A stretch of DNA of 64,000 bases, from NCBI GenBank assembly GCA_002354655.1, contig DELY01000026.1:1-64000 (forward strand), written 5' to 3'. The notes under the pieces were generated by a model. That model searched no databases. It was not told the origin of the DNA and worked only from the letters and a program-made list of their open reading frames with translations. Position numbers and translations under genes: made by a program. Positions 34,214 to 45,415 of this stretch are shown here, piece by piece (within the stretch, counting starts at the first letter, position 1; each line of letters starts with the position of its first letter). Source of the DNA: Pseudomonas sp. UBA2684. Its GTDB lineage: Bacteria; Pseudomonadota; Gammaproteobacteria; Pseudomonadales; Pseudomonadaceae.

Positions 34214-35914
34214 ATGCACAGTTACGATTATCTGTTGATCCTGGCGTTCTTCGCCCTGGTTCTGCTGCCTGCGCCCTTTATCGGGCGTTACCTGTACCGG
34301 GTGATGGAAGGCGAGAAAACCTGGTTGAGCCCCGTGCTGCAACCGGTCGAGCGTCTCTGCTACCGGCTTGCCGGGGTCGACAGCAAGACCGAGCAGGATT
34401 GGAAAACCTACAGCCTGGCGCTGCTGGCCTTTACCCTGGTCAGCCTGCTGACGCTGTTCGCCATCCTCCTGCTGCAAGGCGCGCTGCCGCTCAACCCGCA
34501 GCAGCTGCCGGGGCTGGAATGGAGCCTGGCGTTCAATACGGCGGTAAGTTTCGTCACCAACACCAACTGGCAGGCCTACAGCGGCGAGGCGACGCTGAGC
34601 TACTTCAGCCAGATGGTCGGCCTCGGCGTGCAGAACTTCGTCAGCCCGGCGGTTGGTCTGGCCGTGTTGGTAGTGTTCTGCCGTGGCATTGCCCGCCGTT
34701 CGAGCGCCAGTGTCGGCAACTTCTGGGTCGACCTGACTCGCGCCACGCTTTATGGCTTGCTGCCGCTGTGCCTGCTTCTGGCGCTGCTGCTGGTCTGGCA
34801 AGGCGTGCCGCAGACCTTCATGGACTACGTGCAGGCGAAAACCCTGCTCGGCGCAGACCAGTCCATCCCGCTCGGCCCTGCCGCCAGCCAGATTGCGATC
34901 AAACAGCTGGGTACCAACGGCGGCGGCTTCTTCGGCGTCAACTCGGCGCACCCGTTCGAGAATCCCACGGCCTGGAGCAACCTGTTCGAGCTGGCCTCGA
35001 TCCTGCTGATTCCGGCGGCTCTGTTGTTCACCTTCGGCCACTACGTCAAGGACCTGCGTCAGAGCCGCGCGCTGCTGGCGAGCATGCTGATCCTGTTCGC
35101 CATCGGCCTGAGCGTGACCCTGTACGCCGAGTACCAGCCGAACCCGGCCTTGGCTGCATTGCCGATCGAGCAGGGCGGTTCGCTGGAAGGCAAGGAGAGC
35201 CGCTTCGGGATCGCCGGTTCAGCGCTGTGGGCGGTCACCACCACCGCAGCGTCGAATGGTTCGGTGAATGCCATGCATGACAGCTTCAGCGCCATCGGCG
35301 GGATGATTCCGCTGTTCAACATGCTGCTTGGCGAGGTGATCTTCGGCGGCGTTGGCGCTGGCCTCTACGGCATGCTGCTGTTCGTGCTGATTGCGGTATT
35401 CCTCGCCGGCCTGATGATCGGCCGCACCCCGGAATACCTCGGCAAGAAGCTCGAAGCCCGTGAAGTCCGCCTGCTGGTGGCGACCCTGCTGGTGATGCCG
35501 GTCGGGGTGTTGGTGCTCGGCGCGCTGGCCGCCAGCTTGCCTGGGCCTGCCGCCTCGGTGAGTAATCCGGGCGCCCACGGTTTCAGCCAACTGCTCTATG
35601 CCTACAGCTCCGGGACGGCCAACAACGGTTCGGCGTTCGCCGGCTTCGCTGCCAACACGGTGTACCACAACCTGATGCTCGGCCTGGCCATGCTGATCGG
35701 GCGCTTCGGCTACATCCTGCCGATCCTCGCCATCGCTGGCAGCCTGGCGGCGAAGAAGCGCGCCCCGCTGGGCAGCAACAGCTTCCCGACCCACGGCCCG
35801 CTGTTCGTCACCCTGCTGACCCTGACCATTGTGCTGGTCGGTGGCCTGACCTTCCTGCCGACACTGGCCCTGGGCCCGATTGCCGAGCACATGACTCTGT
35901 TCCAGGGCTTCTAG
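34214..35914 (+). CDS. kdpA: K+-transporting ATPase subunit KdpA
   Basis: The 566-residue potassium-binding and translocating subunit of the high-affinity P-type ATPase. It has about ten membrane segments and four selectivity-filter-like regions, the clearest being [20 protein letters not shown]. The other repeats include [14 protein letters not shown] and [11 protein letters not shown]. The stop codon TAG lies at the left edge of a MITE-like element; the C-terminus still looks normal. A gap of 153 nt before kdpB is unusual for this operon. Confidence 0.97.
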   Translation: MHSYDYLLILAFFALVLLPAPFIGRYLYRVMEGEKTWLSPVLQPVERLCYRLAGVDSKTEQDWKTYSLALLAFTLVSLLTLFAILLLQGALPLNPQQLPGLEWSLAFNTAVSFVTNTNWQAYSGEATLSYFSQMVGLGVQNFVSPAVGLAVLVVFCRGIARRSSASVGNFWVDLTRATLYGLLPLCLLLALLLVWQGVPQTFMDYVQAKTLLGADQSIPLGPAASQIAIKQLGTNGGGFFGVNSAHPFENPTAWSNLFELASILLIPAALLFTFGHYVKDLRQSRALLASMLILFAIGLSVTLYAEYQPNPALAALPIEQGGSLEGKESRFGIAGSALWAVTTTAASNGSVNAMHDSFSAIGGMIPLFNMLLGEVIFGGVGAGLYGMLLFVLIAVFLAGLMIGRTPEYLGKKLEAREVRLLVATLLVMPVGVLVLGALAASLPGPAASVSNPGAHGFSQLLYAYSSGTANNGSAFAGFAANTVYHNLMLGLAMLIGRFGYILPILAIAGSLAAKKRAPLGSNSFPTHGPLFVTLLTLTIVLVGGLTFLPTLALGPIAEHMTLFQGF

Positions 35915-36057
35915 AACCAGTTTCAACGTCTCGCGAGCTAGAGCCAGACAAGGCGAAATCTGGCGAGAAAGCGCAGTTTACTGCTCGTAAATGAGCATTT
36001 TGAGCCTGATTTCAACGCCGTATGGCCGACGCGCAGCAGGCGTTGAAGCAGGTTCTA
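35912..36057. mobile_element. MITE-like element with terminal inverted repeats between kdpA and kdpB
   Basis: A 146-bp element with terminal inverted repeats of 17 bp (TAGAACCAGTTTCAACG / CGTTGAAGCAGGTTCTA, two mismatches), each ending with the dinucleotide TA. Terminal TA fits elements mobilised by IS630/Tc1-type transposases, though no transposase is present. The interior has shorter dyads (for example CGTCTCGC/GCGAGA arms) and an AT-rich patch, and no coding potential. It lies in an operon where the genes normally abut. Confidence 0.6.
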
Positions 36058-36067
36058 AGGGAGAGCC

Positions 36068-38131
36068 ATGATGAATGCCCAGACTCAAGTAAAAAGCCCG
36101 GTGCTGAACAGCGCCCAGCAACAACCGAAAACCGCGTTCGCCGCGCTGTGGCAGCCGGCGCTGCGCCAGGCCTTCGTCAAGCTTGATCCACGCCAGCTGC
36201 TGCGCTCGCCGGTGATGCTGGTGGTGGAGCTGACCGCCGTGGTGACCACCGTGCTGTGTTTAATCCCCAACCCGCAGGTGTCTACCGGCCTGGCCGTGCA
36301 GATTGCCCTGTGGTTGTGGTTCACCGTGCTGTTTGCCAACTTCGCCGAAGCGCTTGCTGAAGGCCGGGGCAAGGCCCGTGCAGACAGTCTCAAGGCTGGC
36401 AGCCAGGGGCTCAATGCGCGCCGGCAGAAGGGCCAGCAGCTCGAGACCGTAGCGGCCAGCAGCCTGCGCCGTGGCGATATCGTCCGCGTCGAAGCTGGCG
36501 AGCTGATTCCCGGCGACGGCGAGGTGGTCGAAGGCATCGCCGCGGTCAATGAAGCGGCCATCACTGGCGAATCGGCACCGGTAATCCGCGAGTCCGGCGG
36601 CGACCGTTCGGCGGTGACCGGCAACACCCGGGTGGTCTCCGACTGGCTGCTGGTGCAGATCACCGCCAACCCGGGCGAGTCGACCCTGGACCGGATGATT
36701 GCCCTGGTCGAAGGTGCCAAACGGCAGAAGACCCCCAACGAAGTGGCGCTGGATATCCTGCTGATCGGCCTGACCCTGATCTTCCTGCTGGTGGTGGCGA
36801 CCCTGCAGCCGTTCGCCCGCTATGCCGGTGGCGACCTGCCGCTGGTGTACCTGGCGGCGCTGCTGGTAACGCTGATCCCGACCACCATCGGCGGCCTGCT
36901 GTCGGCCATCGGCATCGCCGGCATGGATCGTCTGGTGCGCTTGAATGTGATCGCCAAGTCCGGCCGCGCCGTGGAAGCGGCGGGGGACGTGCACGTGCTG
37001 CTGCTGGACAAGACCGGCACCATCACCTTCGGTAACCGCCGTTGCACTGCCATGTGCAAGGCCCCAGGCATCAGCAGCAAGGAACTCAGTGACGCCGCGC
37101 TGCTGGCCTCGCTGGCCGACGACACCGCCGAAGGCAAGTCGATTGTCGAGTACCTGCGGGCCTTGAGTCCGATGCAGGAGCCTGAGCGCAGTGCGATCAA
37201 GTCCATCGCCTTTAGCGCCGAAACGCGTCTGTCGGGTGCCGACTGCAATGGCCATGTGTATCGCAAGGGCGCAGTGGATTCGGTACTCAACTACCTGAAT
37301 CTAAGTCGCGATGAAGTGCCGGCGCCTCTGGCCCGCGAGATCGAGAAAATCGCCCAGAGCGGTGGCACGCCGTTGCTAGTGGCCGGCGACGGCAAGCTGC
37401 TCGGCGCGATCCACCTCAAGGACGTGGTCAAACCGGGTATTCGCGAACGCTTCGCCGAACTGCGCGCCATGGGTATCCGCACCGTGATGGTCACCGGTGA
37501 CAACCCGCTGACCGCCGCGGCCATCGCCGCCGAAGCCGGTGTCGATGACCTGATCGCCGAGGCTACGCCGGAGAAGAAGCTGCAACGCATTCGCTCCGAG
37601 CAGGCCGAAGGCAAGATGGTCGCCATGTGCGGCGACGGTGCCAACGACGCCCCGGCGCTGGCCCAGGCCGACGTCGGCCTGGCGATGAACGACGGCACCC
37701 AGGCCGCCCGCGAGGCCGCCAATCTGGTCGACTTGGACAGCGACCCGACCAAGCTGCTCGACGTGGTGCAGGTCGGCAAGGAGCTGCTGGTGACCCGTGG
37801 CGCGCTGACCACCTTCTCGGTGGCCAACGACGTGGCCAAGTACTTCGCCATCCTGCCGGCGCTGTTCGCCGGCATCTACCCGCAGCTCGGCGCGCTCAAC
37901 CTGATGCAGTTGCACAGCCCGCAGAGCGCGATCCTCTCGGCCATTGTGTTCAACGCGCTGATCATCGTCGCGCTGATTCCCCTGGCCCTGCGCGGCGTGC
38001 GTGTGCAGGCGCTGGACGCGGCCAGCCTGCTACGCCGCAACCTGCTGATCTACGGCCTGGGCGGCCTGCTTGCGCCCTTTGTCGGGATCAAGCTGATCGA
38101 TCTGCTGCTGGTGGCGCTGGGGTTGGTGTGA
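36068..38131 (+). CDS. kdpB: K+-transporting P-type ATPase subunit KdpB
   Basis: The 687-residue catalytic subunit. The phosphorylated Asp is in [13 protein letters not shown], the dephosphorylation loop is [14 protein letters not shown], and the hinge is [22 protein letters not shown]. The start follows AAGGGAGAGCC, 10 nt after the MITE-like element. The length is normal. Confidence 0.97.
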   Translation: MMNAQTQVKSPVLNSAQQQPKTAFAALWQPALRQAFVKLDPRQLLRSPVMLVVELTAVVTTVLCLIPNPQVSTGLAVQIALWLWFTVLFANFAEALAEGRGKARADSLKAGSQGLNARRQKGQQLETVAASSLRRGDIVRVEAGELIPGDGEVVEGIAAVNEAAITGESAPVIRESGGDRSAVTGNTRVVSDWLLVQITANPGESTLDRMIALVEGAKRQKTPNEVALDILLIGLTLIFLLVVATLQPFARYAGGDLPLVYLAALLVTLIPTTIGGLLSAIGIAGMDRLVRLNVIAKSGRAVEAAGDVHVLLLDKTGTITFGNRRCTAMCKAPGISSKELSDAALLASLADDTAEGKSIVEYLRALSPMQEPERSAIKSIAFSAETRLSGADCNGHVYRKGAVDSVLNYLNLSRDEVPAPLAREIEKIAQSGGTPLLVAGDGKLLGAIHLKDVVKPGIRERFAELRAMGIRTVMVTGDNPLTAAAIAAEAGVDDLIAEATPEKKLQRIRSEQAEGKMVAMCGDGANDAPALAQADVGLAMNDGTQAAREAANLVDLDSDPTKLLDVVQVGKELLVTRGALTTFSVANDVAKYFAILPALFAGIYPQLGALNLMQLHSPQSAILSAIVFNALIIVALIPLALRGVRVQALDAASLLRRNLLIYGLGGLLAPFVGIKLIDLLLVALGLV

Positions 38132-38274
38132 CGAGCCCGGGTTTTCGTCGGTTGGCGTTGAGCGTAGCGATACCCAACGAGATGACCTGGATGATGGGTA
38201 TCGCTGCGCTCAACCCATCCTACGGGCTGGTGGACAAGCACAGCGTTGTCCACCCTACAAACTGGAGAAACATC
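38132..38274. repeat. REP doublet between kdpB and kdpC
   Basis: The first unit is an inverted pair at 38157-38176 and 38195-38214 (GTTGAGCGTAGCGATACCCA / TGGGTATCGCTGCGCTCAAC, one mismatch). The second is GTGGACAA-8 nt-TTGTCCAC at 38230-38253. Both belong to dispersed families: the first matches 17718-17743 at 22 of 26 positions, the second resembles 29272-29298. No gene is present. Confidence 0.75.
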
Positions 38275-38841
38275 ATGTTCAAGCAAATCCGTCCGGCCTT
38301 TGGCGTGTTGGCCTTTATGACCCTGGTCACCGGCGTGGTCTATCCGCTCAGCGTCACCGCCTTCGCTCAGCTGGCTTTTCCGGCGCAGGCCAACGGCAGC
38401 CTGGTGCGTGACGACAGCGGCGCGGTGCGTGGCAGCGCGTTGTTGGCGCAAGCCTTCGACGGCGCCGAGTGGTTCCAGCCGCGCCCCTCGGCCGGCGCTT
38501 ACGCCACCGTGGCCAGCGGTGCGAGCAACCTGGCGCCGAGCAACCCGGCGCTGGCCGAGCGTATCGCCAGCGAGGCTCAGCGCTTGCAGGCAACGGGGCA
38601 GGGCGGGGTGCCGATGGAGTTGGTGACTACCTCCGCCAGTGGCCTCGACCCGCACCTGTCGCCGGCCGCTGTGCATTTCCAGATCGCCCGTGTCGCCACC
38701 GCGCGTGGTATCCCGGTGGCCAATCTGCAGCGCCTGGTCGAACAGCTCACGCAGCAACCGTTGGTGGGGCCGGCGGTGGTCAACGTACTGGCGCTGAACC
38801 AGGCGCTGGCCGACAATCGCCGCTCTGCCGAAGCTGAGTGA
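38275..38841 (+). CDS. kdpC: K+-transporting ATPase subunit KdpC
   Basis: A 188-residue subunit with one N-terminal membrane anchor ([24 protein letters not shown]) and a periplasmic/cytosolic domain with the family motifs [23 protein letters not shown] and [21 protein letters not shown]. The start follows TGGAGAAACATC. It overlaps the kdpD region closely (kdpC stop at 38841, kdpD ATG at 38847). Confidence 0.96.
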   Translation: MFKQIRPAFGVLAFMTLVTGVVYPLSVTAFAQLAFPAQANGSLVRDDSGAVRGSALLAQAFDGAEWFQPRPSAGAYATVASGASNLAPSNPALAERIASEAQRLQATGQGGVPMELVTTSASGLDPHLSPAAVHFQIARVATARGIPVANLQRLVEQLTQQPLVGPAVVNVLALNQALADNRRSAEAE

Positions 38842-38846
38842 GTTGT

Positions 38847-41498
38847 ATGAGTGATGCTGCGCGTGCCGATGCCCTGCTGGCCGAGATGCCTCGTGAGGGG
38901 CGTGGGCGGCTGAAAGTCTTTCTCGGCGCGGCGCCCGGTGTGGGCAAGACCTTCGCCATGTTGCAGGCGGCGCAGGCGCAGCTGCGCCAGGGTGTCGACC
39001 TGCGCGCTGGGGTGGTGGAAACCCATGGCCGCAGCGAAACCGAGGCATTGCTCGCTGGCTTGCCGCAGCAAACGCTGAAACGCAGCGAATACCGCGGCAT
39101 CCAACTGAGCGAACTGGACCTCGACGGGCTGCTGGCGAAGCCGCCGAAGCTTACCCTGGTTGATGAGCTGGCCCATAGCAATGCCCCGGGCAGCCGTCAC
39201 GCCAAGCGCTGGCAGGATGTGCAGGAGCTGCTCGACGCCGGCATCAATGTCTACACCACGGTCAACGTGCAGCACCTGGAAAGTCTCAACGATCAGGTGC
39301 AGGACATCACCGGCGTGCAAGTGCGTGAAACTGTGCCCGACTGGGTGTTGCAGGAAGCCGACGAAATTCTGCTGATCGACCTGCCGCCGCGCGAGCTGCT
39401 CGAACGCCTGCGCGACGGCAAGGTGTATGTACCCGAGCAAGCGCGTGCGGCGATCGACGCCTTTTTCAGCCAGACCAACCTCACCGCGCTACGCGAGCTG
39501 GCGATGCAGACCGCCGCCGCACGGGTCGATGCCGACTTGCGCCAGGGTTACCGCCTGCTTGGCGAACAGGCGCCGAGCGTGCGCGGCCGCCTGCTGGTCG
39601 GCGTGGATGGCGACGAACAGGCCGAACGCCTGGTGCGCCACGCCAGCCGCGTCGCGCAGCGCCGCCATCTGCCCTGGAGCCTGGTGCACGTGGACACCGG
39701 CGGTGCTCGCGACGAACAAGCGCTGGCGTATTTGCAGGCGGCGCAACGGCTGGCCGAGCGCCTGGGCGGCGAAGTGGTCAGCCTGCGGGCCGGCGAGGTG
39801 GCCAGAACCTTGATCGAGCATGCCGGCGAACGCCGCGCCAGCGTGCTGCTGGTGGGGCGTAGCTGTCAGCGCGCACGCCGTCGCTGGTTCGGCAAGGGCG
39901 TGGCAGAGCGCCTGCTGCGGCATGCCCAGGGGCTCGAAATCAGTGTGCTGGATGCCCAGTCCATGGCCCGCCCGAAACCGCCGCGCGCGCGCGCGGCGCT
40001 GGTCTGGGCCGACTATGCGTTGGCCGTGTGCGCGGCCCTGTTGGCCAGCGCCTTGGCCTGGGGCGTCTCGCAGGTGCTGGAACTGCCGAATATCTCCCTG
40101 GTACTCCTCGCCGCCGTGCTGCTGGTGGCGGTGCGCACCAGCTCGGGGCCGGCGTTGGTGTGCGCGCTGCTGTCGTTTCTGGCGTACAACTTTCTGTTCA
40201 TCTCGCCGACCTTCTCGCTGACCATTCAGCGTCAGGAAGACGTGCTGACCTTGCTGTTCTTCCTGCTGATGGCGGCCTTGACCGGCAACCTGGCGGCCCG
40301 CCAGCGCCGGCAATTGCGCGCGCTACGCGAGACCCAGGCGGAAACCGGGGCCTTGCTCGAACTGTCGCGCAAACTCACTGCCGCCACCGACCGGCAAGCG
40401 GTGCTCAGCGCTGCCGCGCAGCAGTTCGCCGGCTGGCATGAGCTGGAGATCAGCCTGCTGGGCCGTAGCGCCGATGGGCTGTGGAAGGTCGAGACCGGGG
40501 TCTCCCGGCAGCTCGCCGACACCGAGCGAGCTGCCGCCGACTGGGCCTGGCAGCACGATCAGGCGGCGGGTCTGGGCACCGACACGCTGCCTGGCAGCCG
40601 CTGGTGGTGGCTGCCGCTGTCCGCTGAAGAGGGGCCGCTGGCGTTGCTCGGCGTCAGCCCGAAAGACCAGCGTGCGCTGCCAGCGGCGCAGCGGCGTTTG
40701 CTTGCGGCACTGGCGCAACCGCTGGCGCAGGCGCTGTCCCGCGCGCAATTGGCCGAAGACCTGGAGGCGGCGCGCTTGCATGGCGAAACCGAACAGCTGC
40801 GCAGCGCCTTGCTTGCCTCGGTGTCGCATGACCTGCGCACACCGCTGACCGCCATGCGCGGCGCCATCGACAGCCTGCTGACCCTCGACACGCAACTCGC
40901 TGCCGGCGACCGCCGCGAGCTGCTGGAAAGCACCCGCGATGAAGCCGAGCGCCTCGACCGCTATATTCAGAATCTGCTCGACATGACCCGGCTCGGCCAC
41001 GGCGGGCTGAAGCTCGCGCGCGACTGGGTGGCGCCGGTGGATATTGTTGCCAGCGCCACCCAGCGCCTGCGTCCGGTGCTGGCACCCTTGGCGCTGGAGG
41101 TGGTGACTCCGGCCGAGCTGCCGCTGCTCTATGTGCATGCGGCGCTGATCGAGCAGGCGCTGGTCAACGTACTGGAGAACGCCGCGCGTTTTTCGCCTGT
41201 GGGCGGGCGCTTGCGAGTCGTGCTGGATAGCGATGCCAGCGAGCTACGCATCGCCGTCAGCGACCAGGGGCCGGGGATTCCCGAGAGCGAGCGGGCGAAG
41301 ATTTTCGATATGTTCTACACCGCCGCGCGCGGTGATCGTGGCGGTCAGGGCACCGGTCTGGGTCTGGCGATCTGTCAGGGCATGCTCGGCGCCCACGGTG
41401 GTCGGGTGAGCGTCGGCGAGGGGCTGGATGGCCGCGGTACGTGCATGACCCTGCACCTGCCGTTGCACCCACAGCCGCCGCTGGACGATGAACCCTGA
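38847..41498 (+). CDS. kdpD: Osmosensitive K+ sensor histidine kinase KdpD
   Basis: An 883-residue sensor kinase for K+ limitation. The N-terminal KdpD domain has the Walker-like KVFLGAAPGVGKTFAMLQ and DELAHSNAPGSRHAKRWQD, then a universal-stress-protein-like region. Four close membrane helices lie near residues 390-480, then a GAF-like section. The kinase core has SVSHDLRTPLTAMRGAID (His), VLENAARFSP, DQGPGIPESERA and GQGTGLGLAICQGM. The start is taken at 38847 (ATG); a GTG at 38838 overlapping the kdpC stop is possible. Confidence 0.96.
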   Translation: MSDAARADALLAEMPREGRGRLKVFLGAAPGVGKTFAMLQAAQAQLRQGVDLRAGVVETHGRSETEALLAGLPQQTLKRSEYRGIQLSELDLDGLLAKPPKLTLVDELAHSNAPGSRHAKRWQDVQELLDAGINVYTTVNVQHLESLNDQVQDITGVQVRETVPDWVLQEADEILLIDLPPRELLERLRDGKVYVPEQARAAIDAFFSQTNLTALRELAMQTAAARVDADLRQGYRLLGEQAPSVRGRLLVGVDGDEQAERLVRHASRVAQRRHLPWSLVHVDTGGARDEQALAYLQAAQRLAERLGGEVVSLRAGEVARTLIEHAGERRASVLLVGRSCQRARRRWFGKGVAERLLRHAQGLEISVLDAQSMARPKPPRARAALVWADYALAVCAALLASALAWGVSQVLELPNISLVLLAAVLLVAVRTSSGPALVCALLSFLAYNFLFISPTFSLTIQRQEDVLTLLFFLLMAALTGNLAARQRRQLRALRETQAETGALLELSRKLTAATDRQAVLSAAAQQFAGWHELEISLLGRSADGLWKVETGVSRQLADTERAAADWAWQHDQAAGLGTDTLPGSRWWWLPLSAEEGPLALLGVSPKDQRALPAAQRRLLAALAQPLAQALSRAQLAEDLEAARLHGETEQLRSALLASVSHDLRTPLTAMRGAIDSLLTLDTQLAAGDRRELLESTRDEAERLDRYIQNLLDMTRLGHGGLKLARDWVAPVDIVASATQRLRPVLAPLALEVVTPAELPLLYVHAALIEQALVNVLENAARFSPVGGRLRVVLDSDASELRIAVSDQGPGIPESERAKIFDMFYTAARGDRGGQGTGLGLAICQGMLGAHGGRVSVGEGLDGRGTCMTLHLPLHPQPPLDDEP

Positions 41499-41547
41499 CT
41501 GGCCAAGTGCCGGAACGCCAGACGCCCACCCTACGCAGATGAATGAG

Positions 41548-42246
41548 ATGACGAGCAATCAACCGACCATCCTGGTGATCGACGACGAGCCACAGATCCG
41601 CAAGTTTCTGCGCATCAGTCTGAGCGCTCAGGGCTACAAGGTGCTGGAAGGCGCCAACGGCAGCGAAGGCCTGGCCCAGGCGGCGCTCGGCAAGCCGGAT
41701 CTGCTGGTGCTCGACCTCGGCCTACCGGACATGGACGGCCAGCAGGTGTTGCGTGAACTGCGCGAGTGGTCGGCAGTGCCGGTGCTGGTGCTCTCGGTGC
41801 GCGCCAGCGAGAGCGAGAAGGTGCTGGCCCTGGACGGTGGCGCCAACGACTACGTGAGCAAACCCTTTGGCATCCAGGAGTTCCTCGCCCGCGTGCGCGC
41901 GCTGCTGCGCCAGGCCGGCAACGGTGAGCCGCAACCGCCGGCGACGTTCGTCTGCGGCCCCTTGAGTGTGGATTTCGCCTACCGCCGGGTCACCCTGAAC
42001 GCCGTCGAGGTCGCCCTGACGCGCAAAGAGTACGCGGTACTGGCGCAACTGGCCCGGCACGCCGGACGCGTGGTGACCCAGCAGCAACTGCTCAAGGACA
42101 TCTGGGGGCCGAGCCATGGCGCAGACAGTCACTACCTGCGCGTGGTGGTCGGTCACCTGCGGCAGAAGCTCGGCGACGACCCGGCCGCGCCGCGCTTTAT
42201 CGTCACCGAAGCCGGGGTCGGCTACCGCCTGCGCGACAGTTACTAA
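41548..42246 (+). CDS. kdpE: Response regulator KdpE
   Basis: A 232-residue OmpR-type regulator. The receiver has the phosphorylated Asp in LLVLDLGLPDMDGQQVLREL and Lys in NDYVSKPFGIQEFLARV. The winged-helix output domain carries LTRKEYAVLAQLARHAG, HGADSHYLRVVVGHLRQKLGDD and FIVTEAGVGYRL. The start at 41548 (MTSNQPTILVIDDEPQ) best matches KdpE; an ATG three codons upstream is possible. It follows kdpD after 49 nt. Its target is probably the phased repeats at 34008-34062. Confidence 0.95.
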   Translation: MTSNQPTILVIDDEPQIRKFLRISLSAQGYKVLEGANGSEGLAQAALGKPDLLVLDLGLPDMDGQQVLRELREWSAVPVLVLSVRASESEKVLALDGGANDYVSKPFGIQEFLARVRALLRQAGNGEPQPPATFVCGPLSVDFAYRRVTLNAVEVALTRKEYAVLAQLARHAGRVVTQQQLLKDIWGPSHGADSHYLRVVVGHLRQKLGDDPAAPRFIVTEAGVGYRLRDSY

Positions 42247-42378
42247 GGACGTCGCGCGGCGCACAGGGCTATTCGGATTAAGAATATTTATCAGGCGACC
42301 AACAGCAGGTCGGTCGCGTTGTTGCGCAAGGGGGGCTGACCTAGGCTGAAGCTGCGAGTGTCAAAAATGAGGCACATC

Positions 42379-43517
42379 ATGCGCAAGTTATCAGTCCTGT
42401 TTTTAGTATTAGGCTGTTTTTTGACGGTCCTCTGGTGGTGGCAGCGCCCGCAACCGATCGCCGTGCAATTGGTGGCCGTAGAGCGTGGTCCGGTGGAGAC
42501 CCTGGTCGCCAACACGCGCGCGGGTACGCTGAAGTCCTGCCGACGCTCGCGGTTGTCGTTCAACCTCGGCGGCCAGGTCAGCGAGCTGCTGGTCGACGAG
42601 GGCCAGCCGGTCAAGGAGGGCGATGTGCTCATGCGCCTGCGCCAGGATGACCGCCTGGCGCGGGTGCAGGAAGCCGAGGCGCGCCTCGACGCCCGGCGCA
42701 ATGCCCGCGAACAGCAGTGCCGCACTGCCGCGTTGGGGCAACGCGACTACCGCCGGCTGCACCACCTGGCCGAGCGTCAGCTGGCCTCGGCCGACCGCCT
42801 CGACCAAGCCGAAACCAAGGCGCACCTGGCTCAGCTGGCGTGCGCGTCCAGCGAGGTGGCGATTCGCGAAGCCGAAGCCAATCTGCGCCTGCAACGCGCT
42901 TTGCTCGACCAGGCCACCTTGCGTGCGCCGTTTTCCGGCATCGTTGCGCAGATCAATGGCGAGCTGGGCGAGTTCGTCACCCCCTCGCCACCGGGCATCC
43001 CCACGCCGCCAGCGGTGGACCTGATCGACGACAGTTGCCTGTATGTGGATGCGCCCATCGACGAAGTGGATGCCGGCCGCGTGCGCATCGGCATGCCGGT
43101 GCGCATCAGCCTGGATGCCTACCGCGGCCGCCATTTCGCTGGCCAGGTGAGCCGCATCGCACCGTTTGTCCGCGAGCTGGAGAAGCAGGCGCGCACGGTC
43201 GATATCGAGGTGCGTTTCGTCCAACTGCCGGTGGATGTGGCGCTGCTCACCGGTTACAGCGCCGACGTGGAAATTCTCCTGGAGCAGAGCGCCGGTAGCC
43301 TGCGCATTCCCACCGAAACCCTGCTGGAAGGACGCCGCGTGCTGCGTTACGACCCCAGCAGCGGCAAGCTGCACGAGGTGGCGCTGAACACCGGGCTGGC
43401 CAACTGGCGCTGGACCGAGGTGCTCGATGGGGTGGCGGAGGGCGAACGGATTCTCGCCAGCCTCGATCAGGAAGGCCTCAAGGACGGCAGCACGGTGATC
43501 AGCGCGGGGACGCCGCA

Positions 43518-43521
<4 letters not shown>
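42379..43521 (+). CDS. HlyD-type periplasmic adaptor (MacA-like)
   Basis: A 380-residue membrane fusion protein. One N-terminal helix (MRKLSVLFLVLGCFLTVLWWW) anchors it. The biotinyl-lipoyl-like domain, a coiled-coil hairpin (RLARVQEAEARLDARRNAREQ) and a beta-barrel (DLIDDSCLYVDAPIDEVDAGRVRIG) follow in the usual order. The ATG at 42379 has GAGG six bases upstream. It overlaps the ATPase gene by four bases. An AT-rich patch around 42274-42291 may hold the promoter of this four-gene unit. Confidence 0.9.
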
Positions 43522-44200
<679 letters not shown>

Positions 44201-44201
<1 letters not shown>

Positions 44202-45415
44202 TGCGCGCCGCCGATGCCCTGGGGTTGTGCTGCGGCGCCTTGCGTGGGCATCGTTCGCGCAGCGCGATGTTGCTGTTGGCCATTGGCATCGGCGTGCTCG
44301 CGGTGATCCTCCTCAGCGGCCTGGGCCAGGGCGCACGCGGCTTGCTGCTCAGCGAGTTTTCCCTGCTGGGGCGTAACACCCTGATCGTGCTGCCGGGGCG
44401 CAACGAAACCACTGGTGGCATGCCGCCGATTACCGGCATGGCGCCACGCGACCTGACGGTGGAGGATGCCGCGGCCGTCGCCCGTTTACCCCAGGTGCGT
44501 CGGGTTGCGCCGTTGCTGGCCGGGCCGATGCAGGTCAGCGTCGGCAATCGCAGCCGCGAGGCCCTGGCCCTCGGCACCAACCATGAATTCTTCGTCATTC
44601 GCCAATTGTCGGTTAGCCAGGGCCAACCGCTGCCGCCGCTCGAACTGGGGCAGGCCGAGGCGGTGTGCGTGATCGGTGCCAGCCTGCGCCGCGAACTGTT
44701 CGCCGCGCGCCCGGCGCTCGGTCAGTGGTTGCGCGCCGGCGATCGGCGCTTCCGGGTCATCGGCGTGCTTGCCGAGCAGGGTGAATCCTTCGGTATGAAT
44801 GTGGGCGAGATGCTGATCATTCCAGTGGCCAATGCCCAGGCCTTGTTCAACCGCGAGGGCTTGCTGCGGCTGTTCGCCGAGGTGCGCGGGCCTAGCTTCA
44901 TGGCCAGCGCCCGCGAGCAGATTATCGACACCCTCAAGGCCCGCCATGAAGGCAAGGAGGACGTCACGCTGATCAGCCAGGACAGCATGCTCGCGGCTTT
45001 CGACGAGATTCTTGGGGTGCTGACCCTGGCGGTGGCCGGCATCGCCGCCATCAGCCTGGTGGTCGCCGGCATCCTGATCATGAACGTGACCTGGATCGCG
45101 GTGAGCCAGCGCACGGCAGAAATCGGCCTGCTCAAGGCCGTCGGCGCCACGGCCGGGCAGGTGCGTCTGCTGTTTCTCGGCGAGGCGGTGATGCTCGCCC
45201 TGGTGGGCGCCCTGGGCGGCCTGCTGCTGGCGGAAAGCCTGCTCTGGCTGGGCCGCCAGGCAAGCGACCTGCCGCTGTACGCGCCGTGGTGGGCGCGGCT
45301 CGGTAGCCTGGCGTTGGCGTTCGCCTGCTCGCTGCTGTTCGCCTGGCTACCCGCCAGCCGAGCGGCCGCGCTGACGCCGCTGGCGGCGTTGAACCCGGCC
45401 ATGGGGGCGCGCTGA
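44201..45415 (+). CDS. FtsX/MacB-type ABC permease, first of two
   Basis: A 404-residue permease with one N-terminal helix (RSRSAMLLLAIGIGVLAVILL), a large periplasmic domain (residues about 45-275) and three C-terminal helices (ITLAVAGIAAISLVVAG-like, VMLALVGALGGLLLAESLLWL). MacB-type periplasmic core features include VRRVAPLLAGPMQVSV and FRVIGVLAEQGESFGM. It starts at the last base of the ATPase stop (TGATG). The paired permease suggests a heterodimer. Confidence 0.92.

Noticed and set aside
33997-35280. 427-codon plus-strand open frame overlapping kdpF and kdpA
   Set aside because: Same strand, different frame from kdpA, which has conserved motifs; composition is Arg/Gly/Ala-rich and without similarity.
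42270-42296. Possible PmrA box (ATTAAG then TTATCA) before the MacAB-like operon
   Set aside because: The second half-site shares too few positions with the consensus; only an AT-rich patch is supported.
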